DNA from: DTU015 sp012837895
GTDB taxonomy: Bacteria > Bacillota > Sulfobacillia > Fermentithermobacillales > Fermentithermobacillaceae
Assembly: GCA_050952085.1 (NCBI GenBank)
Contig: JBMNKH010000001.1
Coordinates: forward strand, 1 to 64,000
Length of the DNA stretch: 64,000 nt
Direction: 5' to 3'
Part shown: one piece after another, positions 54,592 through 63,984 of the stretch
How the letters are laid out: the number at the start of each line of letters is the position of its first letter
How positions within the stretch are numbered: position 1 is the stretch's first letter
Notes under the pieces: model-generated
The model's database searches: none
What the model was told of the DNA's origin: nothing
The model's input: only the letters and a program-made list of their open reading frames with translations
Position numbers and translations under genes: made by a program

Positions 54592-54952
54592 GGCGATTCT
54601 CCAATCCGTCTGCAAGGACAATTCTTGCTATTCTGTCTCTATCCCGTGGGGCCACTGATACGAGACTAATGCCCACCGCGTCTGACGGGCCCCCAGAGTC
54701 AAGGATTCTCACAACTTGTGCAATACCGAACACCGGCCCGCCGGGAATAACCAATTGGAATTCTATGAAATCCCCAGGCGCCAGTTTCTCATTGCCTGCA
54801 AAGATGGCAGCACCGCCGGCCGAGAGGTTAAGCGTCGAGGACCTGTGCCATTCATGGGCCTCTGTAGCTTGCCCTTCCCCAAGCTTCCTGAACAAGAACA
54901 GGTAGCTTGAATCGCTCCGGAAATCGTGTCTTTTCTGTTTGTATTCAGTCAA
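54560..54952 (-). CDS. PilZ domain protein
   Basis: A 130-residue single PilZ domain: the start carries the RxxxR-like region (KQKRHDFR), and SSTLNLSAGGAAIFA matches the D/NxSxxG c-di-GMP motif (NLSAGG). It probably binds c-di-GMP and adjusts motor or export activity. It lies between flhA (8-bp overlap) and fliA (32-bp overlap), where flhF and flhG often occur. Confidence 0.82.
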   Translation of the reverse strand: MTEYKQKRHDFRSDSSYLFLFRKLGEGQATEAHEWHRSSTLNLSAGGAAIFAGNEKLAPGDFIEFQLVIPGGPVFGIAQVVRILDSGGPSDAVGISLVSVAPRDRDRIARIVLADGLENRHGKHKKHRTE

Positions 54953-56993
54953 CGCTAATCACCTTAACCGCTTCAATATTGGCCCGGTAATCCAACTCTT
55001 CATAAGCCACCACACTGATCTCAGGCACAATCCGGGATGCGATTTCGTACATTTGGCTGCGGCAAGCGGCAGATGTCAGAAGTACAGGCTTAGGTGCCTT
55101 CGGGGCAACCTCATTCATACCCGTGGATACTGCTTGCATTATTTGAGTAAGCCGTTCTGCAGGCAACGCCACGAAAGTACCCCTGTCACTAGGCCTTGTA
55201 GCCTCCAGCAACTCTTGTTCCAACGCCGGGTCAAGTGTGGCAACTGGAAAAGGGCCCTTGTCAAGCCCTGCAGTCTGGGTTATCAGCCTGGATAGGCTTT
55301 CCCTGACACGCATGGTGAGATAGTCTGGATCTCTTGATATCTTTGCTGCGTCAGCTATGCTTTCCATTATCGTGACAAGGTCTCTGATTGGCACACCTTC
55401 CTTTAGAAGATTCTGAAGCACTTTCTGGACCTCGCCTATGGAAACCAGATCGGGGATAGCTTCTTCAACGCATGAGGCGTCTTCTGACTTGACCAGTTCT
55501 ATAAGACGATGGGTCTCCTGGCGTGTAAGCAGCGAGTGGGCGTTCTTCCTCAGCACTTCTGTGAGGTGGGTAGCTAATACGGCGGAAGCTTCGATTACTG
55601 TGTAGCCACGTGTTTCCGCTTCTTCCCTTTGAGTTTTAGTTACCCAGATGACGTCCAGCCCAAAGGCAGGCTCTTTGCCTGGAATGCCTTGCAGTTCTGC
55701 ATCTGAAGGCGTGCCCTCAATAGCCATAAGCCTGTCAGGGTATATCTCGCCTGAGCCGATCTCCACCCCTCGCAGGTTAATGCGGTATTCATTGGGGCCT
55801 AATCCGGCAAAATTGTCCCTCACTCTCACAACAGGAATGACAACGCCCAGCTCAGACGCAAGCTGCCTTCTCACCATGACGATCCTGTCCATCAAATCGC
55901 CACCCTGAGAGGGATCTGCAATAGGCAGCAAAGCCAGCCCGAACTCAATCTCAAGGGGATCCACCTTTACCAGGTTTGACGCAGCTTCAGGCCGTTTTTG
56001 CTCTTCCAGTTCCTTTCTGTAAGCTTCCTCCCGTGCCGCAGCTTCCCTGGCGATCTGGGCTTGCCCCGCTGACCTGCTCAGCAACAGCCAAGCTCCTCCC
56101 AATGAGAGAAAAGCCGCCTTTGGCAGCCCTGGTACCAGCGCCAGCACAACAAGTGCCCAGCCTGTAATCCCAAGTACCCTGGGTGACAGGGTAATCTGGC
56201 TGAAGACATCAACACCCAGGTTTTCACGTGATGCGCTCCGGGTAACGATGATTCCCGTGGCGGTAGAGATAATCAGTGCAGGCAGCTGGCACACCAAGCC
56301 GTTTCCAACAGTAAGCAGCGCATATTTGTGCCATGCCTCGGCTGCGGGTAACCCATGCTGCAACATGCCGACACCAAACCCGCCTAGAAGGTTGACTACA
56401 GTGATTATCAGCGCGGCTATGGCGTCACCCTTCACAAATTTGGAAGCGCCGTCCATGGCCCCGTAGAAGTCAGCTTCTTGTTCCACCGCCCGCCTGCGTT
56501 CCCTGGCTTCTTCTTCGGTTATAAGGCCTGCATTTAGATCTGCATCGATCGACATCTGCTTGCCTGGCATAGCATCCAGGGTAAACCGTGCAGCTACTTC
56601 AGCAACTCTTTCAGCACCTCTTGTAATCACCACAAACTGGATGATTACAAGGATTAGGAAGACCACGAGCCCCACGACTTCGTTGCCGCCGACTACGAAT
56701 TGGCCGAAAGCTTCGATGATGCGGCCTGCATTGTACTGCAGCAAGATTAATCTTGTTGAAGATACGTTGATTGCCAAGCGGAACAAAGTCATTATGAGCA
56801 GCAAAGACGGGAACACCGAGAATTCAAGGGGCTCTTTTGTGTACATGGTGAGCAAAAGTATGGCTATAGAGATGCTGAAATTTGCTGCAATCAGGATATC
56901 CAGCATTCCCGGCGGGAGAGGCACTATCATCATTGCCACTATTAACACTACTAATACAGATACTATACTGCTTCTCGCCTTACCAAACATCAA
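54945..56993 (-). CDS. flhA: Flagellar export protein FlhA
   Basis: Core gate of the flagellar type III secretion apparatus. The N-terminal half has eight membrane helices with the FHIPEP-type loop (RGAERVAEVAARFTLDAMPGKQMSIDADLNAG) and the C-terminal half is the cytoplasmic substrate-docking domain. The 682 residues are normal length. It overlaps flhB upstream by 4 bp. Confidence 0.97.
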   Translation of the reverse strand: MMFGKARSSIVSVLVVLIVAMMIVPLPPGMLDILIAANFSISIAILLLTMYTKEPLEFSVFPSLLLIMTLFRLAINVSSTRLILLQYNAGRIIEAFGQFVVGGNEVVGLVVFLILVIIQFVVITRGAERVAEVAARFTLDAMPGKQMSIDADLNAGLITEEEARERRRAVEQEADFYGAMDGASKFVKGDAIAALIITVVNLLGGFGVGMLQHGLPAAEAWHKYALLTVGNGLVCQLPALIISTATGIIVTRSASRENLGVDVFSQITLSPRVLGITGWALVVLALVPGLPKAAFLSLGGAWLLLSRSAGQAQIAREAAAREEAYRKELEEQKRPEAASNLVKVDPLEIEFGLALLPIADPSQGGDLMDRIVMVRRQLASELGVVIPVVRVRDNFAGLGPNEYRINLRGVEIGSGEIYPDRLMAIEGTPSDAELQGIPGKEPAFGLDVIWVTKTQREEAETRGYTVIEASAVLATHLTEVLRKNAHSLLTRQETHRLIELVKSEDASCVEEAIPDLVSIGEVQKVLQNLLKEGVPIRDLVTIMESIADAAKISRDPDYLTMRVRESLSRLITQTAGLDKGPFPVATLDPALEQELLEATRPSDRGTFVALPAERLTQIMQAVSTGMNEVAPKAPKPVLLTSAACRSQMYEIASRIVPEISVVAYEELDYRANIEAVKVISVD

Positions 56994-58090
56994 GCTCCCT
57001 CCAAAGGCATCCTGCCAGACAGCCGGTATACGTACGCCAAGACTTGTGCCACGGCTTGGTATAGTTCTTCAGGTATTTCTTCCCCGATGTCAACTGCATG
57101 GTAAAGTGCCTGAGCCAGAGGTGGATCTTCGACTACATGTACCTTGTGTTCTTCTGCAACAGCCCGTATCCTCAAAGCCAGTTCATCAAGGCCCTTGGCA
57201 ACCACCTTAGGCGCGTTGTCTTCCTCCATGTTGTACTTGAGCGCAACAGCATAGTGAGTGGGGTTAGTCAGGACTACATCGGCTGTGGGGACATCTTGCA
57301 TCATCCGCCTCATTGATATCTGCCGCTGCCTCCGGCGGATGGCCTGCCGCACCTCAGGCTTGCCCTCGGTATCCTTGATTTCCTCTTTGAGTTCCTGGAC
57401 GGTCATTCTCAGGCTCTTTTCGTACTCCCACCATTGGTACACGTAATCAGCAACACCTATAGCTACCAACAGTACACTCGAATTGAGCAAAATCTTCCCA
57501 ATCAATCGGGTCAATGTGGAAACCGAGTGGGCCAAGTCAGTGATCATAAGAGCAGACAGCTGGGACCACTCAGACTTGACCGTGTTCCAAACCACCAAAC
57601 CGGTAAACACGATCTTTGCAAGGGACTTGAGCAATGTCTGCAAAGACCTTCTCGAAAAGATCCGCTTGAAGCCTTCTAAAGGATTAAGCCTCTTTAAGTC
57701 CGGAGCCAGCAATTCAGGCTTTACCATGAAGCCTACCTGTAACATGGACGTACCTGCGCCTGATACAACCGCAGCTGCCATAACGGGAAATATGGCCAGA
57801 ATCCATGTAATAAGCACATCGTTCATAACCACTAAGGCCCATCCAACATCCGGTGTCCCTGTGGGCGTGGATGCCCAAATGCGGGATGACTTTTCCGCCA
57901 CAACCCCTGCGCTGGATTTCAATGTAAACCTGAGGGTAAGCACAACAACAAGAATGCTCACAGCCGAGGTAAGATCCTGGCTTGAGAACACCTGACCCCT
58001 CTCCCTGGCAAGCTGGCGCCGCCTTGGGGTTGCTGGTAGCTCCTTCTCTTGAGCAAACAGCTGTAGGTCGATTTCATGGTACCTAGTCAT
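56990..58090 (-). CDS. flhB: Flagellar export switch protein FlhB
   Basis: Controls substrate specificity of the export gate. A 366-residue protein with four helices and the self-cleavage site NPTH (VVLTNPTHYAVALKYN). It overlaps flhA and fliR by 4 bp each. It is not fused to FliR, unlike in some Clostridium species. Confidence 0.97.
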   Translation of the reverse strand: MTRYHEIDLQLFAQEKELPATPRRRQLARERGQVFSSQDLTSAVSILVVVLTLRFTLKSSAGVVAEKSSRIWASTPTGTPDVGWALVVMNDVLITWILAIFPVMAAAVVSGAGTSMLQVGFMVKPELLAPDLKRLNPLEGFKRIFSRRSLQTLLKSLAKIVFTGLVVWNTVKSEWSQLSALMITDLAHSVSTLTRLIGKILLNSSVLLVAIGVADYVYQWWEYEKSLRMTVQELKEEIKDTEGKPEVRQAIRRRQRQISMRRMMQDVPTADVVLTNPTHYAVALKYNMEEDNAPKVVAKGLDELALRIRAVAEEHKVHVVEDPPLAQALYHAVDIGEEIPEELYQAVAQVLAYVYRLSGRMPLEGA

Positions 58091-58854
58091 CTGCCCATAA
58101 CTCCTGACAGGCTTTCCATAATACTTTGTATGGAAAGGGTAATCTCGTTGGCGAACACTCCATAGAAAGCCACTGAACCTGACAGAATCCCAAGGCCCAC
58201 AAGGGTCTTCATTGGGATTCCCACAACAAACACGTTTAGCTGGGGCACGGTCCGGGCAATAACACCCAGCCCAAAATCAACGATCATGGTAGCAGCCCAG
58301 ACAGGGCACGACAGCACCAGGGCGATCTTAAGCATTTCCGCTCCCGCCCCAAGCCCTATTTGGGCCCACTGCCCCGGGATGGCAGCAGTCCCGGCCGGCA
58401 CCAGTTCAAAAGAACGGTACAGCGCCTTAATGAGCATGTGGTGGCCGTCAATTCCAAGGAAAATCAGCATTATGAGCAAGTACTTGAATATTCCGAGGAT
58501 GGGAGAAGCTTGCCCATAGTGCGGGTTGACTACGTTTGCCATGCCGAACCCGATCTTCATGTCAACTAGATATCCGGCTGTCTCAATGCCAGATATGATG
58601 ATCGTCCCGCAAAACCCCAGAATCAGGCCTACGGCAACCTCGATCACTGCTGAACCTACAAACCCTCCCAGTGTATCCGGGACAGTACTTACGGGCACCA
58701 CCGGCCATAGGATATACCCCAGGAGAAGGGATACCGTCCCCTTTATGAGTCCTGGTATGTACCTGCTCCCGGTGATAGGAGCTGCCACTATGAACCCTGT
58801 AATGCGAAGGGTAATCAGCAGTAACGGGATAATTGCCTCAAGCCAGACTTCCAA
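58087..58854 (-). CDS. fliR: Flagellar export protein FliR
   Basis: Membrane component of the export gate: 255 residues, about six helices, with stretches KIGFGMANVVNPHYGQASPILG and IGLGAGAEMLKIALVLSCPVWAATMIVDFGLGVIARTVPQLNVFVVGIPMK typical of FliR. ATG at 58854 follows GAGGAGG. Confidence 0.96.
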   Translation of the reverse strand: MEVWLEAIIPLLLITLRITGFIVAAPITGSRYIPGLIKGTVSLLLGYILWPVVPVSTVPDTLGGFVGSAVIEVAVGLILGFCGTIIISGIETAGYLVDMKIGFGMANVVNPHYGQASPILGIFKYLLIMLIFLGIDGHHMLIKALYRSFELVPAGTAAIPGQWAQIGLGAGAEMLKIALVLSCPVWAATMIVDFGLGVIARTVPQLNVFVVGIPMKTLVGLGILSGSVAFYGVFANEITLSIQSIMESLSGVMGR

Positions 58855-58873
58855 CCATTCTTCCTCCTCACCG

Positions 58874-59140
58874 TCAGATAAGGCCAGGTAGCTGCTCTAT
58901 GAGCCTCAGAGTAAAATCCATCAGGGTCTTCAGCATCCATCCGCCGAACAACATCAGAGTCACCATAACCGCAACTATCTTCGGCACGAAACTCAAGGTC
59001 TGATCATGAATTTGAGTGGTTGCCTGGAATATGGATACAAGCAACCCAACGGTAATCGAAATAGCCAGGCAGGGCATGGCGACCAGAAGAGTTATCCCTA
59101 AGGTTTCCTTCCCGATTGAAATCACTTGATCCAGACTCAC
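58874..59140 (-). CDS. fliQ: Flagellar export protein FliQ
   Basis: An 88-residue, two-helix gate subunit (MSLDQVISIGKETLGITLLVAMPCLAISITVGLLVSIFQATTQI then QTLSFVPKIVAVMVTLMLFGGWML). Length, order and sequence are typical. Confidence 0.96.
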   Translation of the reverse strand: MSLDQVISIGKETLGITLLVAMPCLAISITVGLLVSIFQATTQIHDQTLSFVPKIVAVMVTLMLFGGWMLKTLMDFTLRLIEQLPGLI

Positions 59141-59185
59141 TGTTATTCCCCCTAACCCGCCTGATTGTTGCTTGCTGCCTTTGCC

Positions 59186-60316
59186 CTACCTGAAACTTCC
59201 TATCAATGACCTTGTAACCAGCCCCCAACCGTCCACCAACACGAACAGCAAGAGCTTAAATGGCAAAGAGATTAGCACAGGCGGAAGCATCAACATGCCC
59301 ATTGACATCAGTGTTGAAGCTACGACCATGTCGATAACCAGGAAAGGCAAGTATAATATGAAACCCATTTCGAAGGCAGTCTTGAGTTCAGACATTGCAA
59401 ACGCAGGAACAACCTGGACCAGCGGCAGATCTTCAGGGGAATATGCTTCCCCTTCCCGCGCTAATTCGACAAACAGCGCAAGGTCCTTTTCCCTTGTCTG
59501 CCTCAACATAAACTGCTTGAGAGGCCCCTGCCCCAAGGAAATGGCTTCCTGGGCGGTCAGAGTGCCATCCGTGTAAGGCGCGATGGCAAGCTGGTTAACC
59601 TGGTTCCAGGTGGGAGCCATTATAAAGAACGTAAGCAACAGGGCAAGTCCTATAAGTACCTGGTTGGGTGGCGTTTGCTGGGTTCCCAGGCCTGTTCGCA
59701 AGAATGAAAACACTATGACTATCCTTGTAAACGACGTGGTCAGAATAAGTATTGCAGGGGCCAGGGCCAATACTGTCAGCACTGCCAGAATGCCAACCGC
59801 GTTTAGCAGCCCGCCTTGCCCTGTTTCACCATCGATCCTTATATCGATGTTGGGGATAATGTTCTCGGGGGCTGCCAAAGCATAGTCTGGCAAGCATGCA
59901 GCCAGCAGTGTCCCCAGGAGCAAAACGGCAATCATCTTGTTCGAACTAAACCGCTTGGAACGTTCTGAAATCTGCCTCTTGAGTTCGGCGAGAAAGCCGC
60001 CTGCGGTTCCAGGTTCAGAACCAGCGCTGACTTGCAAAACGGATAAATCATCAATCTCGGATTGTGAGAATTCTTTGAGAAGGGATATGTTGTGACCGGT
60101 TAAGCCTAAGACCAGGATGGATCGGCCTGCCCTGACCATGCAGACCATACATTCCCTGCTTAACGCCACGTAATCCATTACTTGAAGATAAGCCATTGGG
60201 CCGCCTGGCCTGAAGCGGCGGTTCCACAAACGAACTGTTATGATTGCACATACGATCATCAAGCCCAGAAACCCGGCTACCTTTAGGACTTCTGAAACTA
60301 AGGAATACGAGTTCAT
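59186..60316 (-). CDS. fliP: FliO-FliP fusion, flagellar export gate
   Basis: One frame of 376 residues joins two normally separate proteins. Residues 1-120 look like FliO: one helix (LKVAGFLGLMIVCAIITVRLW) and a small domain (VMDYVALSRECMVCMVRAGRSILVLGLT). Residues 126-376 are FliP, with its own signal-like segment (MIAVLLLGTLLAACLPDYALA) and the core FTRIVIVFSFLRTGLGTQQTPPNQVLIGLALLLTFFIM. No Shine-Dalgarno lies before the internal ATG at residue 126, so separate FliP translation is unlikely. fliQ and fliR follow. Confidence 0.9.
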   Translation of the reverse strand: MNSYSLVSEVLKVAGFLGLMIVCAIITVRLWNRRFRPGGPMAYLQVMDYVALSRECMVCMVRAGRSILVLGLTGHNISLLKEFSQSEIDDLSVLQVSAGSEPGTAGGFLAELKRQISERSKRFSSNKMIAVLLLGTLLAACLPDYALAAPENIIPNIDIRIDGETGQGGLLNAVGILAVLTVLALAPAILILTTSFTRIVIVFSFLRTGLGTQQTPPNQVLIGLALLLTFFIMAPTWNQVNQLAIAPYTDGTLTAQEAISLGQGPLKQFMLRQTREKDLALFVELAREGEAYSPEDLPLVQVVPAFAMSELKTAFEMGFILYLPFLVIDMVVASTLMSMGMLMLPPVLISLPFKLLLFVLVDGWGLVTRSLIGSFR

Positions 60317-60407
60317 ACCAGTGCCGGAAAACCGGCGGGCCCCCCCTCTTGTTTGTCTCTATCTGCCCAACCGCCTGGTTACCTGCCTAAGCCTTGGGAT
60401 TCATGCG

Positions 60408-60989
60408 CTATCTGCTTTTGTCTTTACCCAAGACTTCCTGGATTCTTACTCCAAAATTCTCATCTATTACCACAACTTCGCCTTTTGCAAACAGTTTGCC
60501 GTTGACCAGGATATCAACAGGATCCCCGGCAAGCCTGTCCAACTCGACAATTGAACCGGCTGTGAGATTGAGCAGGTCTTTCACGTAACACTTGGATTTC
60601 CCCAGTTCAACACTGATTGACAGCGGAATGTCCATTAACACGCCAATGTCCGAGATGGGTTTTTCAGAAGCCGGCTCCATCCGGAATTCTTCAAATTCTG
60701 CCAACCGGATTGAAGGTTGAGCAGTTTCCGGTGATTCACCGGGCTTCGCCGGTTCACCCGGTTCAGCTGTCCCTGTATCATCATCAGCAAGCACATCTTC
60801 CTGCTTATCATCTAGAACGGTTTCTTGGGCTTCTTTTCCTGCAATGTCTTCGGGAACGTCTTCTGCTAGAGTTTGCGCTAGGACATCTCCTGCGATTTGT
60901 CCCTCTGCATTGTGTTCTTCGTCAGCCGCCTGCCCGGCTTCTTGCAACAGCTGTTCAATTTCTTCTTGGCTAAGGTTCTCATTTCTCAC
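60408..60989 (-). CDS. fliN: Flagellar motor switch protein FliN
   Basis: C-ring protein. The last 80 or so residues are the SpoA domain (VLMDIPLSISVELGKSKCYVKDLLNLTAGSIVELDRLAGDPVDILVNGKLFAKGEVVVIDENFGVRI). The first 100 are acidic and low-complexity; there is no CheC-like phosphatase part as in Bacillus FliY. It follows fliM by 2 bp; the start is GTG. Confidence 0.94.
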   Translation of the reverse strand: MRNENLSQEEIEQLLQEAGQAADEEHNAEGQIAGDVLAQTLAEDVPEDIAGKEAQETVLDDKQEDVLADDDTGTAEPGEPAKPGESPETAQPSIRLAEFEEFRMEPASEKPISDIGVLMDIPLSISVELGKSKCYVKDLLNLTAGSIVELDRLAGDPVDILVNGKLFAKGEVVVIDENFGVRIQEVLGKDKSR

Positions 60990-60991
60990 TA

Positions 60992-61984
60992 CTAAATCAA
61001 CTCCTCACCATTGTCTTCCCTTCGCGAAACAATCCTCACTGCCAGTCTCGAACCTATCCGTCCGACTTCGACGTTGAACTTGGGCTTACCCAAAAGGTGC
61101 AAGGTAGTGTAATCGCTTGTACGTACGTTTAGTTCAATAACATCCCCTGGCTTGAGCGACATCACATCCTTCATCGTCAGGGTGCTTTCCCCAAGCCGGC
61201 AGGATATGGGAATCTCGACAGTGTGAATAGCTGACGCAACGTTGGCGTTGCTCTTCCCGTTGCCAGGGTCATCTTTCTTTGAAAACCAGCGATGGGCTGA
61301 CAGCACCGGCAAGACCGGTTCGAGCAAGTCGTATGGAAGACAGAATTCTATGCTGCCCGACTGAACCCCGAATTTCACATCGATGGTCACTGACATCACA
61401 ATCTCATTGGGGGCCATTGCCTGCTGTACAAACAAGGGGTTCACTTCTATCGCCGACACAGAAAGCTTATGCCCTTCAATATTGAACTCTTTGAGTGCAG
61501 TGGCAAGGAGGTCGGCCATGGTTTCTGCTACACGCCTTAGCACAGCAGTTTCAATCTCAGTCAGGGCTCTTGACACAACTGTAGTGTTTCCAGCCCCCCC
61601 GCACAGCCTGTCCACCATTTGAAGGGCAATCTGAGGGCTGAAATTGACAAGCATATTTGAAGAAAGGGGCTCCCAGTCTACCACTGCCACTGAACAAGGG
61701 TTAGCGAGGTTGGCTGAGAACTCCTCATAAGTAACCTGATCGACTGATACCACGTTAGAGTGGATTGCAAGCCTGAAAAGCCCTGAAAAATAAGACGTAA
61801 CCAGCCTGCAGAAGTTGTCGAACAGGAGCTGGACGCCGCGCAAGTGGTCTTTTGAGAACTTGTCAGGCCGCTTGAAATCATATACACGCAGCCTTGGTTT
61901 AACCACTTTAGCCCTGTCATCCTCTGTGCCTTGTCCAATCATTGAATTGATAAGTTCTTCAATTTCTTTCTGCGTGAGAGCCAA
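60992..61984 (-). CDS. fliM: Flagellar motor switch protein FliM
   Basis: C-ring protein that binds phosphorylated CheY. It has an N-terminal LTQKEIEELINSM CheY-binding-type peptide, a middle CheC-like domain (VDRLCGGAGN) and a C-terminal SpoA domain (CRLGESTLTMKDVMSLKPGDVIELN). 330 residues. The start is TTG at 61984 behind AGGGGTGA. Confidence 0.96.
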   Translation of the reverse strand: MALTQKEIEELINSMIGQGTEDDRAKVVKPRLRVYDFKRPDKFSKDHLRGVQLLFDNFCRLVTSYFSGLFRLAIHSNVVSVDQVTYEEFSANLANPCSVAVVDWEPLSSNMLVNFSPQIALQMVDRLCGGAGNTTVVSRALTEIETAVLRRVAETMADLLATALKEFNIEGHKLSVSAIEVNPLFVQQAMAPNEIVMSVTIDVKFGVQSGSIEFCLPYDLLEPVLPVLSAHRWFSKKDDPGNGKSNANVASAIHTVEIPISCRLGESTLTMKDVMSLKPGDVIELNVRTSDYTTLHLLGKPKFNVEVGRIGSRLAVRIVSRREDNGEELI

Positions 61985-62011
61985 ATCAGATCACCCCTTT
62001 CCCAATCCACG

Positions 62012-62440
62012 TTATTGAATGATAAACTCGGTGAAAAACACCGCCCTGGCCATACCCGGGCACTTGACCTCTATTCTTTCTAGAACAGCCTTTTGCAGAT
62101 TGCGCAGCCCTTCCTCGCCGGTCAGTTCTTCATAATGCTTGGAACGAAGCAGGGCGTAGATGTCTGTCTTAAGTTCTGAATATCTTGCTGTGAGTTGGTC
62201 AAGACTGTCCTTGTCTATGGCCTGAAGATCAAGGGTAATCCTTATGTACCTGCCAGAATCCTTCAGGTTGGTTATGAACTGCCCCAAGGAGCACACCAAC
62301 CCCGTTTCAGTTTTTCTCTCCTGGCCATTACCCAGCTGCGCCCCGGGCAGCCCCCATGCCCTTGCAGCCACTGTATACCCTACGGCCAGGGATACTACGA
62401 CAATCACTGCTACCCATATCCACTTTCTCACGTTCAACAC
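62012..62440 (-). CDS. fliL: Flagellar basal body-associated protein FliL
   Basis: Single-pass membrane protein that supports stator function: helix WVAVIVVVSLAVGYTVAARAW followed by a periplasmic-side domain (FITNLKDSGRYIRITLDLQ). 142 residues, between motB and fliM as usual. The start is GTG at 62440, or TTG or GTG a few codons on. Confidence 0.93.
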   Translation of the reverse strand: MLNVRKWIWVAVIVVVSLAVGYTVAARAWGLPGAQLGNGQERKTETGLVCSLGQFITNLKDSGRYIRITLDLQAIDKDSLDQLTARYSELKTDIYALLRSKHYEELTGEEGLRNLQKAVLERIEVKCPGMARAVFFTEFIIQ

Positions 62441-62453
62441 ACCCCCAACTTTC

Positions 62454-63194
62454 CTACTGCGGCTCAGCCAAGGACAGGGACGGCCTTAGAATAATCACGT
62501 CCACCCTGCGGTTCCTCTGTCTGCCTTCGGCTGTGTCGTTGTCATCGATGGGATGATACTCGCCATACCCTGCTGCTTGGAGCTGGCGGGGATCCATGTT
62601 AGCTTCTTCGATCAAGAATCTCACAACGCTTGTGGCCCGCCCTGTCGATAGTTCCCAGTTTGAAGGAAATCTCGGCGTACTTATTGGCCAGTTGTCAGTG
62701 TGGCCTTCCACGCGGATAGAGTTCTTCAGCTGGCTCAGGAGCTGCCCCACTTTAAGAAGTACTTCCCTTGCTTCTGGGCGCAACTCATCCTTCCCAATAT
62801 CAAACAACACTGTGTCTGCCAGCCTGAAAACTACCCCCCGCTCCTCAAGTTCCACAGTTACCTTGTCACTCAACCCTAGACCGGCCAGTTCTTCTTCGAA
62901 TTCTGCTGCCATGGCCCTCATCACTGCCATTTCCTGGGCCAGAAGTTGAGCCTGTAGCTCCTCTGGATCAAAAAACTCATCAGAGGGAGGCAGTGAAGGA
63001 GTGATAGCGCCGTCCATTATTCCCAAGGCTCCCTGAAACGATGATATAGCAGCCCTGAACCTGTCCATCTCAACTCTCGACATTGAGAACAGCAGTACAA
63101 AGAAACACAAGAGCAAGGTCACCATGTCAGCGTATGTATTCATCCAGGGAGCACTACGTGGCTGGTCATCATCTGACATCGAGCGGAATCTCAC
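62454..63194 (-). CDS. motB: Flagellar motor protein MotB
   Basis: Stator subunit anchored to peptidoglycan. The N-terminal helix contains the proton-conducting Asp (WMNTYADMVTLLLCFFVLLFS) and the C-terminus is an OmpA-like domain (SIRVEGHTDNWPI, NWELSTGRATSVVRFL, RQRNRRVDVIIL). GTG at 63194 sits seven bases after GGGAGGTG and overlaps motA by 26 bp. Confidence 0.96.
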   Translation of the reverse strand: MRFRSMSDDDQPRSAPWMNTYADMVTLLLCFFVLLFSMSRVEMDRFRAAISSFQGALGIMDGAITPSLPPSDEFFDPEELQAQLLAQEMAVMRAMAAEFEEELAGLGLSDKVTVELEERGVVFRLADTVLFDIGKDELRPEAREVLLKVGQLLSQLKNSIRVEGHTDNWPISTPRFPSNWELSTGRATSVVRFLIEEANMDPRQLQAAGYGEYHPIDDNDTAEGRQRNRRVDVIILRPSLSLAEPQ

Positions 63195-63984
63195 TGCCTG
63201 CCACCTCCCTTAGCCGTGACGGCATACGTATCTCTTCCCTCTTCTTGGGTGCCACAAAGGACTTGAGTTTCTCCTGAACAATCCTTGGGTTATCCCCGGC
63301 CTGGATAGACAGCACACCTTCAATCACTGCTTCTTTCCTGAAGATCTCCCCGGCACTCTTGTTCTTCAGTTTGTTGGCTATGGGAAGACAGACCATATTA
63401 GCGAGAACCGAGCCGTAGAAAGTAGTCACAAGGGCTACAGCCATACCGGGACCAATTGCATCAGGCGTGTCGAGATTGATCAACATCTGAATAAGCCCTA
63501 TCAAAGTGCCAAGCATTCCGAAGGCAGGCGCAAAGGCCCCCATGGTCTCAAACAGGCTCTGCCCCGTCTTGTGCCGCTGGGCGATGAACGCCAGTTCAGT
63601 TTCGAGGATGTTCCTCACCAGTTCAGGCGTAGTACCGTCAACCACCAGCCTGATTCCCTTTTGCAGGAATGGGTCATCGAGGGCGTCTGCATCTTCATCA
63701 AGCACCAGGAGCCCCTCGCGTCTTGCTTTGTCTGCGAACCGCACTATTGTGTTTATTGTCTCAGAAAGATCCTGTTCATCAGTTACAAAGGCGTTCTTTG
63801 CAATCGACATGACTTCAAGGAAAGTGCTCAGACGATAGCTGATTAGGGTGGCAGTAAGGGTACCTCCAATAGTGATCAACACCGAGGAGAAATCCCAGAA
63901 GATCGTGAGATTCCCGCCATTCATCATACCCCATATCAACAGGATGAAGCCTGACACTATTCCGACTACAGACGCCCTATCCAT
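63169..63984 (-). CDS. motA: Flagellar motor protein MotA
   Basis: Proton-channel stator subunit with four membrane helices; key stretches are GTLTATLISYR, MGAFAPAFGMLGTLIGLIQML and VALVTTFYGSVLANMVCLPIANKL. 271 residues, complete, with ATG at 63984 behind AGGTGAAC at the very edge of the window. It starts the run that continues through the export genes. Confidence 0.96.
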   Translation of the reverse strand: MDRASVVGIVSGFILLIWGMMNGGNLTIFWDFSSVLITIGGTLTATLISYRLSTFLEVMSIAKNAFVTDEQDLSETINTIVRFADKARREGLLVLDEDADALDDPFLQKGIRLVVDGTTPELVRNILETELAFIAQRHKTGQSLFETMGAFAPAFGMLGTLIGLIQMLINLDTPDAIGPGMAVALVTTFYGSVLANMVCLPIANKLKNKSAGEIFRKEAVIEGVLSIQAGDNPRIVQEKLKSFVAPKKREEIRMPSRLREVAGSEIPLDVR

